This document shows, in pieces, positions 53,036 to 60,652 of a stretch of DNA of 64,000 bases. Numbering within the stretch: the stretch's first letter is position 1; each line of letters starts with the position of its first letter. The notes below the pieces were generated by a model. It did no database searches. It was given only the letters and a program-made list of their open reading frames with translations, and was not told the origin of the DNA. The stretch spans positions 62,001-126,000 of the forward strand of contig NZ_BNBZ01000021.1 of NCBI RefSeq assembly GCF_014656215.1, written 5' to 3'. The DNA is from Streptomyces zaomyceticus. GTDB lineage: Bacteria; Actinomycetota; Actinomycetes; Streptomycetales; Streptomycetaceae. A program made the position numbers and the translations under genes.

Positions 53036-53539
53036 TCAGCCCTGGAGGCGACGGACGGGCATCAGGACGTGGGCGCTCTCCTTGAGCATCTCCTCGTCGG
53101 AGACGAAGGCGCGCAGCCGTGCCTCGTCGACGGGCTGTCCGGGGACCGCCTCGGGCCAGGGGCGCACGGAGCAGATGAGGTACACCTGTCCGCGCTCGCG
53201 GGCGGCCTCCTGCCACTCGTCGGGCACCGGGCACTGCACCTTCAGGAACGGCAGGTTGAGGACGGCGGACCCGCCTTCGACGAGCAGCGAGGCGTTGATC
53301 CCCGTGTCCTTGTCCAGATCGAAGAGCCGGTCGCCGACGGAGAGGTTCATGGCCTCCAGCGCCGTCCGCATGGCCTGCTGACCGGCCTCCGGCCCGTCCC
53401 GGCCGTCGCCGAGCGAGTACGCCATGAGGAACGGCGTACCGGCCGAGTCGGCGGAGGGCTCGCTGGACCACGGAATCACCGTGAGAGTTCCCAGCGGAGA
53501 GGCGCTGCGCGCCGAGGAAACGACGTTGGAAGTGGTCAT
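53036..53539 (-). CDS. Small conserved Streptomyces protein (DUF5949-like)
   Basis: 167 residues, soluble. It contains LGTLTVIPWSSE, TPFLMAYSLGDGRDGPEA, VQCPVPDEWQEAARERGQVY and SVRPWPEAVPGQPVDE. From memory this matches the DUF5949 family of Streptomyces, function unknown. ATG 53539 is used; an upstream GTG would add 9 residues. It is 19 bp upstream of the VKOR gene on the same strand. Confidence 0.72.
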   Translation of the reverse strand: MTTSNVVSSARSASPLGTLTVIPWSSEPSADSAGTPFLMAYSLGDGRDGPEAGQQAMRTALEAMNLSVGDRLFDLDKDTGINASLLVEGGSAVLNLPFLKVQCPVPDEWQEAARERGQVYLICSVRPWPEAVPGQPVDEARLRAFVSDEEMLKESAHVLMPVRRLQG

Positions 53540-53715
53540 GAATCCGGATGCTAATGCTCCAACCACCCTTTCCCCGCGTCGGTTTCACTCGAACGGCCGA
53601 CATTCACACCGCTGGCATTTCCGGCGCAACGAACCCGGGGTTTCATCGTTGTGCCCTGAGGGCTCTCCCTGCCCGCGGTGGGGAGCACCCCCAGCCGACC
53701 CCGAGGAGATCACTC

Positions 53716-54138
53716 ATGATCGTCCCGCGCCGCGTCGCACTGCGGTCCCTCTTCGCTCTGGCCGTCACCGCTTTCACGGGGGGCGCTCTCGGTCGTATCG
53801 CGACCCGCCCACCGTCCGGGGAGAGCCCGGTCCTTTCGACGGGACGGCTCGATCCGCACGCCTTCGACGAGATGTACGGGGGCCGTCGCATCCGGGGCTT
53901 CTCCGGCCCCGAGGGCGAGCCGACGGCCCTGGTCGACGGCCGGCCGCTGCATCTGATGCGCTGCGCCGACGGGGGTTACGTCACCCCGGTCGACCACTAC
54001 GAGTCCTGCCCGACGCCGCTGGCGGCCACCCGCGCGGCCGTGGACGAGCTGGGCACCGCCTCGCTCTCCCCGCTCGCCGGCGCCCACGGCGGCCACACCG
54101 CCCCGACGGAAGGGAGCCCGCGTGGTGTACACGCGTAA
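53716..54138 (+). CDS. melC1: Tyrosinase cofactor / caddie protein MelC1
   Basis: 140 residues. An N-terminal double-arginine signal (PRRVALRSLFALAVTA) followed by FDEMYGGRRIRGF, the DGRPLHLMRCADGGYVTPV copper-delivery region and VDHYESCPTPLAATRAAVDEL, as in characterised MelC1 proteins. MelC1 carries the copper-free tyrosinase out through Tat and loads copper. ATG 53716 follows GAGGAGATC. Its 3' end overlaps melC2 by 17 bases. Confidence 0.93.
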   Translation: MIVPRRVALRSLFALAVTAFTGGALGRIATRPPSGESPVLSTGRLDPHAFDEMYGGRRIRGFSGPEGEPTALVDGRPLHLMRCADGGYVTPVDHYESCPTPLAATRAAVDELGTASLSPLAGAHGGHTAPTEGSPRGVHA

Positions 54139-54988
54139 GAACCAGCGCGACCTGACCGGAGCCGAGCGCCGGAAGTTCGTCGCCGCCGTCCTGGAGCTCA
54201 AGCGCACCGGGGCGTACGACCGCTTCGTCCGCACCCATATCGACCACTACTCGGCCGACGGGGAGGGCCGGCTCCGGGTCGCCCACATGACGCCGAGCTT
54301 CCTGCCCTGGCACCGCAGGTTCCTGCTGGAGTTCGAGACGGAGCTGCGCCGGGTCGACCCGACCGTCTCCGTGCCGTACTGGGACTGGACCCGCGACAAC
54401 AGTCCGGCCTCCTCGATCTGGGGCGAGGACTTCATGGGCGGGAACGGACGCCGTGCCGACTTCCAGGTGATGACCGGCCCCTTCGCCCACTCCTCCGGCC
54501 GCTGGACGATCACCCAGTCGATGACCGACGGACGCTTCCTGACCAGGGACTTCGGCCGCCCGCACGATCCGATCGCGCTCCCGACGCAGGCGCAGCTGGA
54601 CGAGGTGATGCGGGAGCGGGTGTACGACGCGGCGCCCTGGAACTCGACGAGCGCCTCCGGCTTCCGCAACCGCCTGGAGGGCTGGGCGCCCGGCCGGGGC
54701 AACGAGCGGTTCCGCGTCCACAACCGGGTGCACCGCTGGGTCGGCGGTCTGATGCTGGGCGGCGGTTCCGTGAACGACCCGGTGTTCTGGCTGCACCACT
54801 CCTTCGTCGACCTGGTCTGGTCGCGCTGGCAGCAGCGCAACCCCGGGGCCGCCTATCTGCCGGCGGAGCCGCCGCCGCTCGGGGACGCGCAGTACCGGAA
54901 GGTCGTCGCCCGCCACCAGTCGATGGCGCCCTGGGGTGTGACCCCGGCGTCGATGTTCGACCACAGCCGGATCTACCGGTACGCCTGA
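54122..54988 (+). CDS. melC2: Tyrosinase MelC2
   Basis: 288 residues, type-3 copper monophenol oxidase making melanin. Copper A ligands His39, His55 (AHMTPSFLPWHRRF) and His64; copper B ligands His200, His204 (VHNRVHRW) and His226 (VFWLHHSFVDLVW). Secreted with MelC1, which supplies the signal. The start is GTG 54122 or 54125, overlapping melC1. Ends at the hairpin 55003-55035. Confidence 0.96.
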   Translation: MVYTRKNQRDLTGAERRKFVAAVLELKRTGAYDRFVRTHIDHYSADGEGRLRVAHMTPSFLPWHRRFLLEFETELRRVDPTVSVPYWDWTRDNSPASSIWGEDFMGGNGRRADFQVMTGPFAHSSGRWTITQSMTDGRFLTRDFGRPHDPIALPTQAQLDEVMRERVYDAAPWNSTSASGFRNRLEGWAPGRGNERFRVHNRVHRWVGGLMLGGGSVNDPVFWLHHSFVDLVWSRWQQRNPGAAYLPAEPPPLGDAQYRKVVARHQSMAPWGVTPASMFDHSRIYRYA

Positions 54989-55002
54989 CGCCCCCGCACA
55001 CA

Positions 55003-55035
55003 CGTGTCCCCCGGCCCGGCGGGTCGGGGGACACG
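55003..55035. terminator. Terminator between melC2 and the chaplin gene
   Basis: Perfect 11-bp stem CGTGTCCCCCG / CGGGGGACACG with an 11-base loop; the two flanking genes converge on it. Confidence 0.85.
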
Positions 55036-55053
55036 GTCGTTGCGGGGGGGGGA

Positions 55054-55329
55054 TCAGCCGCCGTAGCCGCCGTCACCGTTGTCGTGGCCGTCGACGTTGG
55101 CGCAGCTGTTGCCGAAGGCCGGGTTCAGCAGGCCGATCACGTTGACGGTGTTGCCGCAGACGTTCACCGGGACGTGGACCGGGACCTGGACGACGTTGCC
55201 GGAGGCGACACCGGGCGAGTGGGCGGCGACGGCCTCGGCGCCCGAGTCGGCGACGGCCAGGCCGGCTCCGCTGAGGGCCACGGCACCCGTGCCGGCGAGA
55301 ACAGCGGCAGCCTTCGCGATGCGAGACAT
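55054..55329 (-). CDS. Short chaplin 1
   Basis: 91 residues. Signal peptide (about 1-28), then one chaplin domain: SPGVASGNVVQVPVHVPVNV followed by CGNTVNVIGLLNPAFGNSC, with Cys58 and Cys76 seventeen residues apart, and a Gly/Asp-rich tail DGHDNGDGGYGG not seen in most short chaplins. Chaplins are secreted amphipathic proteins that coat aerial hyphae and spores. ATG 55329 follows AGGAG; a TTG at 55332 is ignored. A BldN-like promoter lies at 55385-55412. Confidence 0.95.
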   Translation of the reverse strand: MSRIAKAAAVLAGTGAVALSGAGLAVADSGAEAVAAHSPGVASGNVVQVPVHVPVNVCGNTVNVIGLLNPAFGNSCANVDGHDNGDGGYGG

Positions 55330-55384
55330 CAAGAACTCCTAGGACGTGGAAAGCGACCGCAGGAATCACGGCCGTCATTCCCGT

Positions 55385-55412
55385 TCAACGCCGACCGCCG
55401 GAACGAGTCACG
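55385..55412 (-). promoter_or_regulatory. BldN-like promoter of chaplin 1
   Basis: On the minus strand CGTGAC (-35, 55407-55412) - 16 bp - CGTTGA (-10, 55385-55390), 56 bases before the ATG. The ECF sigma factor BldN directs chaplin and rodlin genes in Streptomyces; the consensus as I recall it is GTAAC-N16-CGTTGA, one mismatch here. Confidence 0.55.
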
Positions 55413-55648
55413 GCCATTGGGCCGAAAGGGAAGAAGGAAAACCCGGAAAATGGCCCGCGGGCCGAAACCGTCCGCCGCCGGATACGACGGGACGGCTCGG
55501 TCCGCGGGCCGCGGCCATGCGACAAGCCTTCTCTTGCAACGAACGAAAACCCCTGGGGTGGCGGGGAAGAATCGTGTCTTCACCCGCCGGGTCGCCACCC
55601 GTACACAAGAACGAACAGGGGGCCTTGCTCCGACGGCCCGCTCGCGCG
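55413..55648. other. Gene-free interval upstream of chaplin 1
   Basis: Relatively AT-rich spacer (for example GAAAGGGAAGAAGGAAAAC at 55425-55443) without a plausible gene or strong hairpin; it likely holds upstream control sequences of the chaplin and the 3' end of the next gene's transcript. Confidence 0.45.
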
Positions 55649-56161
55649 TCAGTGCGCCTCGGGCGCCAGGCCGAGCTGGGAGTCCAGGGCGCCGCTCACC
55701 ATCGGGGGCAGCAGACCGGCCCGGGGCGCCGCCACGCCCGGAAGCCCCGCAAGACCGTCGCCCTCCGGGGCGACCACCGGGTTGCCGAGGACGGCTCCGG
55801 GCGTGGCCGCCGCCATCTCCGAGTGCGGTGTGGCGAGCAGGGCCCGGCCGGGCTCACTGTCCTTCAGGACCTCGGGCAGCGGAGCGGCCACCACCGTCTC
55901 GGGGAGGGTGCCGGTGAGCGGAACGCTGGGCAGCGTGACGTCGGGCAGCGAGCCGAGGCCCTCCTGAAAACCGGTGGGCGCGCCGGGCATCGGAACGGGT
56001 ACGCCGGTGGCCACCGTGGGGGCGTCCATGGGGAGCACCGGCTCAAGCCCCTGGAGGGGGACGAGCACCGGCGCCTCGACGGCCGAGGCCGGGGCGGCCA
56101 GGGCGGCGGAGGCGAGTGCGGTCATGAGAAGTCCCATGCCGGCGTGAGAGCGCAGAGTCAT
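55649..56161 (-). CDS. Secreted Pro/Leu/Val-rich protein of unknown function
   Basis: 170 residues. Signal peptide (1-27, ending PASA), then a low-complexity mature region without cysteine: LVPLQGLEPVLP, VPVPMPGAPTG, GTLPETVVAAPLPEVL, and a C-terminal GLAPEAH. The composition resembles wall-associated or matrix proteins that lie near chaplins; no enzyme motif. Transcribed toward chaplin 1. Confidence 0.75.
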   Translation of the reverse strand: MTLRSHAGMGLLMTALASAALAAPASAVEAPVLVPLQGLEPVLPMDAPTVATGVPVPMPGAPTGFQEGLGSLPDVTLPSVPLTGTLPETVVAAPLPEVLKDSEPGRALLATPHSEMAAATPGAVLGNPVVAPEGDGLAGLPGVAAPRAGLLPPMVSGALDSQLGLAPEAH

Positions 56162-56220
56162 GTTCTGACAACGAGACCTTCGGGGGAACGTGGCGGAACT
56201 CCCCCGTGTGCAGCAACGCG

Positions 56221-56252
56221 CGAGGCCCCCACCGGTGAAGGTGGGGGCCTCG
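56221..56252. terminator. Terminator of the LPxTG protein gene
   Basis: Perfect 13-bp stem CGAGGCCCCCACC / GGTGGGGGCCTCG with loop GGTGAA, 25 bases past the stop codon on the minus strand. Confidence 0.88.
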
Positions 56253-56277
56253 GTTGACGCTTCGCCGGGTCGCGGCG

Positions 56278-57027
56278 TCAGTGGCGGCGGGCGATCCGGC
56301 CACCGCGGAGGTAGACGACGGTGCCGCCGATGATCAGCGCGGCGCTGATCCCGGCCGCGCCCATGAGCGCGGCGGTGTCACCGCCCGTGTGGGGCAGCTC
56401 GGGCGGGCTGGTGGGCGGGTGCGTGGGGGGCTTCGTCGTCGGCGAGTGCGTGGGGTGCGTCGTCGTCGGCGGGTGGGTCGGCGGGTGCGTGGGGGGCTTC
56501 GTCGTCGGCGGGTGCGTCGGCGGCTTGGTGGGGGGCTTCGTCGTCGGCGGGTGCGTCGGCGGGTGCGTGGGGGGCTTCGTCGTCGGCGGCTTGGTGGGAG
56601 GCGTCGTCGTCGGCGGATGCGTCGGCGGGTGCGTGGGGGGCTTCGTCGTCGGCGGATGCGTCGGCGGCATGGTGGGCGGCTTCGTGGGCGGGTGCGTCGG
56701 CGGGTGCGTCGGCGGCTTGGTGGGTTCACCCGGACGAGTCGGCTCTCCCGGGTGCGTGGGTTCACCCGGCTCGTCGCCGTAGCCGTCGGGACCCTCCGCC
56801 TGGGCGCAGAGATCGCCGACGGCCTCGGCGGCGTAACCGCCGAGATCCAGGTGCTCGCCGCAGATCTCCGGCGGCAGGGGGGCCTGGACATGACCGGCGG
56901 AGCCGGGTCCCGGGCCGTCGCCCGTCCCGGCATGGGAGTTCGCGGCCAGGGCGAATCCGCCGCTCAGCGACAGGATGCCGGTCGCTGCCGCCGCGGTGAG
57001 TACTTTCCTGCTGATGATGGACCGCAT
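56278..57027 (-). CDS. LPxTG wall-anchored protein with Thr/Pro stalk and chaplin-like core
   Basis: 249 residues. Signal peptide 1-29 (GGFALA|ANSHAG). Residues 45-76 read GHVQAPLPPEIC then GEHLDLGGYAAEAVGDLC: Cys56 and Cys74 are exactly seventeen residues apart as in chaplins, and Gly57, Gly64, Ala69 and Gly71 match the chaplin pattern, but hydrophobic positions are replaced by acidic ones. Residues about 85-208 are a wall-spanning stalk of PPTHPPT/KPPT repeats. It ends with LPHTG (211-215), a membrane helix and GRIARRH, a sortase signal. Best described as a diverged, acidic relative of long chaplins; a general wall-anchored protein is the alternative. ATG 57027 follows AGAGGAAG. Confidence 0.85.
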   Translation of the reverse strand: MRSIISRKVLTAAAATGILSLSGGFALAANSHAGTGDGPGPGSAGHVQAPLPPEICGEHLDLGGYAAEAVGDLCAQAEGPDGYGDEPGEPTHPGEPTRPGEPTKPPTHPPTHPPTKPPTMPPTHPPTTKPPTHPPTHPPTTTPPTKPPTTKPPTHPPTHPPTTKPPTKPPTHPPTTKPPTHPPTHPPTTTHPTHSPTTKPPTHPPTSPPELPHTGGDTAALMGAAGISAALIIGGTVVYLRGGRIARRH

Positions 57028-57166
57028 ACCGCTCTTCCTCTGGAGAAAGGGAGAGGCCGGCGAGGATCCCCCCTCGCTCCGACCGGCCTGATCCACGCCG
57101 ACGTTCGCGCGGGACTGGCCAGAGGGTATGGGTCGGCGGACCCCGTGCAACGGGGGCCACACGGCA

Positions 57167-57192
57167 GCTGATCAGAAAATCATTCGATCAGC
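57167..57192. promoter_or_regulatory. Inverted repeat upstream of the LPxTG gene
   Basis: GCTGATC-N12-GATCAGC with an AT-rich centre (AGAAAATCATTC), 140 bp before the LPxTG protein's ATG. Candidate regulator site; the regulator is unknown. Confidence 0.4.
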
Positions 57193-57271
57193 CGACCGTG
57201 GGAGACGGCGGCACGAGGCGCGCCGCAAGTGCCCGGAAAGGCAGGGGTACTGAGGGAATGTCAGTCGGGCG

Positions 57272-57553
57272 TCACTTGCCCAGCGGCAGACCACCGGGGA
57301 CCGGCAGGCCACCGAGCAGCGGGGCGCCCTTGGTGGTCTCGTTCAGCTGGGTCGCGGTGTCCGTGACGGTCTTGACCGGGGAGCCGTCCGTGGTGCTGCT
57401 CAGCACATCCGACTTCAGCCCATTGGCGGCGATCGCTTCGAGGCCACCGTTCAGGCTGGTGGGGGTCAGCGCCTCCGTGGCCATGGCGGGCGCGGCGGCG
57501 CCAAGGGCCATCAGCGAACCGGCGACAACCGCGGCGACCTTGGTGGGCTTCAT
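57272..57553 (-). CDS. Small secreted protein
   Basis: 93 residues. Signal peptide (1-25, ending PAMA) and a mature part of about 68 residues, helical at first (LNGGLEAIAANGLKSDVL) then Gly/Pro/Leu-rich (LLGGLPVPGGLPLGK). No cysteine. Such small exported proteins flank chaplins in other Streptomyces (some annotated as ATP-binding without motif support). ATG 57553 follows AGAGGAAGG. Confidence 0.78.
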   Translation of the reverse strand: MKPTKVAAVVAGSLMALGAAAPAMATEALTPTSLNGGLEAIAANGLKSDVLSSTTDGSPVKTVTDTATQLNETTKGAPLLGGLPVPGGLPLGK

Positions 57554-57790
57554 GGAGTGAATCCTTCCTCTGTACTTTCAAGTCACTTACTGCACAGGCC
57601 TCTTGACCGAATCCCGTGCTTTGTTCTGCTTCTGTAACGAACGGCGTGCCGCACGGAAACTCCGGAAGGAAGGATTTCTCGACACTGCACCCGATCGATG
57701 CGGGCCGGTGCTATTTGCCGATCGCACACCGCGCGCACACGCCTGCGCCGGCCCGGCGGGACGCCGGACCGGCACAGGAGCCGCGGGTGA

Positions 57791-58696
57791 CTACCGGACC
57801 GGCAACGGGGGCTTGACCGGCAGCTCGGGCACGTCGGCCGGGGGCTTCACCGGCGTGTCCACCGGCAGCTCGGGCGGGTCGACGGGCAGCTCCGGCGGGT
57901 CCACCGGCAGGTCGGGCACGGCGGCCGGGAGCGCCGGCAGCGCCGGCAGCCCGGCCAGGTCGGGGGCGGGCAGGCCGCTGCCGAGGACAGTGGCGACGGC
58001 CAGGTTCACCAGAGAGGTCAGCGTCGCCGTGACCTGAGGCACGACTCCAGCCGCGTCGCCGGAGGTGACGGCGGCGAGCAGAGCGGCGACCGCCTTCTCG
58101 ACGGTGGCGAGGGCGTCGGCCACGACGTCCGCCGGGGCGGCGGCCCTGCCGGACCACGCGGCCTTGGCGCCGGCCGCGACGGGCAGGCCCACAGGCGGCT
58201 TCACGGGCAGCGCGGGGGCTTCCACGGGCGGCACCGCCGGAAGATCGACCGGGGTCTCGACGGCGGGCGGCGTGACGGGGAGGTCGGCCGTCGGCGGGGT
58301 GACCGGGAGGTCGGCGGCGGGTGGCGTGACCGGGAGATCGGCCGCGGGTGGCGTGACCGGAGCGTCCGGCAGTGCCGGGGCGGTGGCCTTGGCCTCTGCG
58401 ACGGCCTCCGCGATCTTGGCCTTGAGGGTCTCCGCGTCGGCCGCGGGGAGCTGCCCCGCGTCGGCCTTGAGCGCGGCCCTCACGAGATCGGTCACGGGTG
58501 TGGTCACCGAGCCGAGCTCTCCGAGTGCCTCGGCCTGGGTCAGCAGGGCGGCGGCGCCGGGGAGGGGTGCGCGGGCGGCCCGGTCGGCCGCGGTGGACGG
58601 ATGGTGTTCGCCGGCGATGGCGGGTCCCGCCGTGCCGAGGGTGATGACGGCGGATATCGCCAGGGCGGTGATGCGGCGTGTAGCCAGGGGACGCAT
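57791..58696 (-). CDS. Secreted Pro/Ala/Val-rich repeat protein
   Basis: 301 residues. Signal peptide (1-28, ending PAIAG), a helical domain (about 35-110, LTQAEALGELGSVTTPVTDL), three to four decapeptide repeats PVTPPAADL (about 112-150), a second helical domain (about 175-245, VEKAVAALLAAVTSGDA) and a C-terminal repeat zone (VDPPELPVDPPELPVDTP). No cysteine or enzyme motif. Its two repeat zones resemble flexible spacers on either side of helical modules. Probably a wall or matrix protein. Confidence 0.78.
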   Translation of the reverse strand: MRPLATRRITALAISAVITLGTAGPAIAGEHHPSTAADRAARAPLPGAAALLTQAEALGELGSVTTPVTDLVRAALKADAGQLPAADAETLKAKIAEAVAEAKATAPALPDAPVTPPAADLPVTPPAADLPVTPPTADLPVTPPAVETPVDLPAVPPVEAPALPVKPPVGLPVAAGAKAAWSGRAAAPADVVADALATVEKAVAALLAAVTSGDAAGVVPQVTATLTSLVNLAVATVLGSGLPAPDLAGLPALPALPAAVPDLPVDPPELPVDPPELPVDTPVKPPADVPELPVKPPLPVR

Positions 58697-58905
58697 ACGT
58701 GTTCCTTTTCCTTATGCGTCGGACAACTTCTCTCTCACCGTGCCTGCGGGTATAGCGCTGCGCAACCGCAGAACTACTGAGCGCCACGCCTCCGTTCGAG
58801 TGAATCCGCCCCTCGCCCCTGCCCCCCGAAGGGGCGTACGCCGTTGCACCGAACGGCGCACGACGGTGCCGCCGAACGAGTACCGACCCCATGACCCCAA
58901 GGGAA

Positions 58906-58947
58906 AAGCCGGTGCGCCCACCCCGTCGGGGGTGGGCGCACCGGCTT
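58906..58947. terminator. Strong terminator of chaplin 2
   Basis: Perfect 19-bp stem, AAGCCGGTGCGCCCACCCC with its complement, tetraloop GTCG; 27 bases past the chaplin stop on the minus strand. One of the strongest hairpins in the window. Confidence 0.92.
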
Positions 58948-58973
58948 CGGAAGGACCGATCAGGCGTGCCGGA

Positions 58974-59213
58974 TCAGGCGTTGACGCAGGCGTTGCCGAA
59001 GGTCGGGTTCAGCGCGCCGATGACGCTGACGGTGTTGCCGCAGAGGTTCACCGGGATGTGGACCGGGACCTGGACGACGTTGCCGGAGGCGACACCCGGG
59101 GACTTCACGGCCGCGCCCTCGGCGCCGGCGTCGGCAGCGGCGGCACCGGCGGCACCGGCGACCGCGGCGGCGGCACCCACGGTCAGGACAACGGCCTTGG
59201 CGATACGGGACAT
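58974..59213 (-). CDS. Short chaplin 2
   Basis: 79 residues, classic short chaplin. Signal peptide (1-27) and one chaplin domain: SPGVASGNVVQVPVHIPVNL, then CGNTVSVIGALNPTFGNAC with the C-x17-C pair, and VNA at the end. ATG 59213 with GAGGAGCAC upstream. It lies next to the exopolysaccharide genes and divergent from the DUF3344-like gene, an arrangement similar to chpF in other Streptomyces as I recall it. Confidence 0.96.
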   Translation of the reverse strand: MSRIAKAVVLTVGAAAAVAGAAGAAAADAGAEGAAVKSPGVASGNVVQVPVHIPVNLCGNTVSVIGALNPTFGNACVNA

Positions 59214-59277
59214 GGGGAAGTGCTCCTCGATCGAAATTCAGCGTGGTGTGCGCGGACTGTTCGGCCCGGCTCCCTCA

Positions 59278-59305
59278 ACAACGCCCCGGCTTTTCATCGG
59301 TTGCT
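59278..59305 (-). promoter_or_regulatory. BldN-like promoter of chaplin 2
   Basis: Minus strand AGCAAC (-35, 59300-59305) - 16 bp - CGTTGT (-10, 59278-59283), 65 bases before the ATG. Shares spacing and -10 with the promoter inferred for chaplin 1. Confidence 0.5.
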
Positions 59306-59592
59306 CTCCCGAACGGGTGACGTTCAACCGATCTTTGGGCCATAGGAGGGCCATTGGGGGGAGTGGGCGTGGAATGGCGCAACACGCTCAACGAGGAACC
59401 TGCCTCATGGATACGGGAGTTAGCGTTTCCGAGCATCTAATGCGTACTATCGCCCCGCGCCGGGGTTATAACGTTCCCGAACGTTGCTTCCGGGCCCGCC
59501 GCGCGTTCACCCATTTCGTGCGGACGACACCTCCCCCTCTCCCGGCCTTCGCGGGTCTTCCCTTCCTTCTCTCATCAAAGCGGAGAACCTGT
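59306..59592. promoter_or_regulatory. Upstream region of the DUF3344-like gene
   Basis: Gene-free divergent region. It contains TTATAACGTTCCCGAACGTT (59466-59485), a TATAAC -10-like element followed by two copies of AACGTT four bases apart. A short frame starting at ATG 59407 crosses it but lacks a ribosome site and coding character. Confidence 0.45.
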
Positions 59593-60651
59593 ATGCGGAA
59601 TTCAGCGGTTCTTGCTGTGCGTCGCAGCGTGTTGTGCGCCCTGTCGTGTGCGGCCCTGTCCGCCGCGCTGCCGGTCGCCTCCGCCGCCGCACCCCAGCCC
59701 AGGGAGGCGAGCCGCGTGCCCTTCACCGCGCGCTACCAGGCCGTGCAGCACGGCGGGATCGTGCGCGCGGCCAACTCGTCGGCGAAGGGCGTGCAGGGCA
59801 CCGAGTCGGTCAACGACGGCGCCGCGATCGCCTATGTCGACGTGGACAGCGACCCCAACACCTACAACTCCAGCCGTGCGGAACTCGCCGTTCCGGCGGG
59901 TGCGCGGGTCAGCTGGGCCCGTCTCTACTGGGGCGGCAATCTGCGGGTGGGCGAGCAGAAGCCGCCCGAGGACAACGGACGCGTGCTGATCGCCGAGCCC
60001 GGCGGCCGGTACAAGGCGCTGCTCGCGGACACCCTGATCGGCCACCGCACGGCCGACGGCGCCGACGCCTTCCAGGCCTCCGCCGACGTCACGGAACTGG
60101 TCCGCTCCTCCCGTTCGGGACAGTGGACGGTCGCTCAGATCAATGTCGCCATGGGCCGTTCCCCGGTCGGCGGCTGGGGTGGCTGGACGCTGGTCGCCGC
60201 GTACGAGAAGGCGTCGGAACCGCTGCGCAGGATCGGTGTCTGGGACGGATTCGAAACGGTCGGTCCGCGCAGCGGCGATCTTCGGGTTCCCCTCGACGGA
60301 AACCGTTACGGCAAGGCCACGGGCGGGCGTCTCGGCATGATCGCCTATGACGGCGACCGCGGTACTTCCGGTGATTACCTGGCCGTGGAAACACACCGCT
60401 CGAAGAGCGTCCGGCTCTCCGATTCCGCCAATTCCGCGAACGACGTGATGAACTCCAGCATCACCGAATTCGGCACCGGTGGGACGGTCCGCTCTCCCGA
60501 TCGTACGAACACTCTGGGGTACGACTCCGACGTCTTCGATCTGCGGGGGGCGCTGCGCGATGGAGCCGACCGTGTCCATGTCCGGACCGGCAGCCGGAAG
60601 GACACCGTCTGGCTCGGCGCGCTCTTCTTCCAGGCGGACGTACGGCCCTGA
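59593..60651 (+). CDS. Secreted DUF3344-like protein
   Basis: 352 residues. Signal peptide (1-34, ending ASAAAP), then a beta-rich domain with RYQAVQHGGIVRAANS, YVDVDSDPNTYNSSRAEL, ARVSWARLYWGGNLRVG, NVAMGRSPVGGWGGWTLVA and VWLGALFFQADVRP at the end. This matches what I recall of DUF3344, found in secreted actinobacterial proteins; function unknown. ATG 59593 follows GGAGAA. Its stop is 1 base before the GTG of the glycosyltransferase, so it heads the exopolysaccharide operon. Confidence 0.82.
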   Translation: MRNSAVLAVRRSVLCALSCAALSAALPVASAAAPQPREASRVPFTARYQAVQHGGIVRAANSSAKGVQGTESVNDGAAIAYVDVDSDPNTYNSSRAELAVPAGARVSWARLYWGGNLRVGEQKPPEDNGRVLIAEPGGRYKALLADTLIGHRTADGADAFQASADVTELVRSSRSGQWTVAQINVAMGRSPVGGWGGWTLVAAYEKASEPLRRIGVWDGFETVGPRSGDLRVPLDGNRYGKATGGRLGMIAYDGDRGTSGDYLAVETHRSKSVRLSDSANSANDVMNSSITEFGTGGTVRSPDRTNTLGYDSDVFDLRGALRDGADRVHVRTGSRKDTVWLGALFFQADVRP

Positions 60652-60652
60652 C

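Noticed and set aside
56254..57171. Arg/Gly-rich plus-strand frame opposite the LPxTG protein
   Set aside because: It is the antisense of the Thr/Pro repeat DNA; the minus strand has a signal peptide, LPHTG motif and terminator.
59407..59592. Short plus-strand frame beginning at ATG 59407
   Set aside because: No ribosome site, basic and composition-driven translation, and it runs through the promoter of the DUF3344-like gene.
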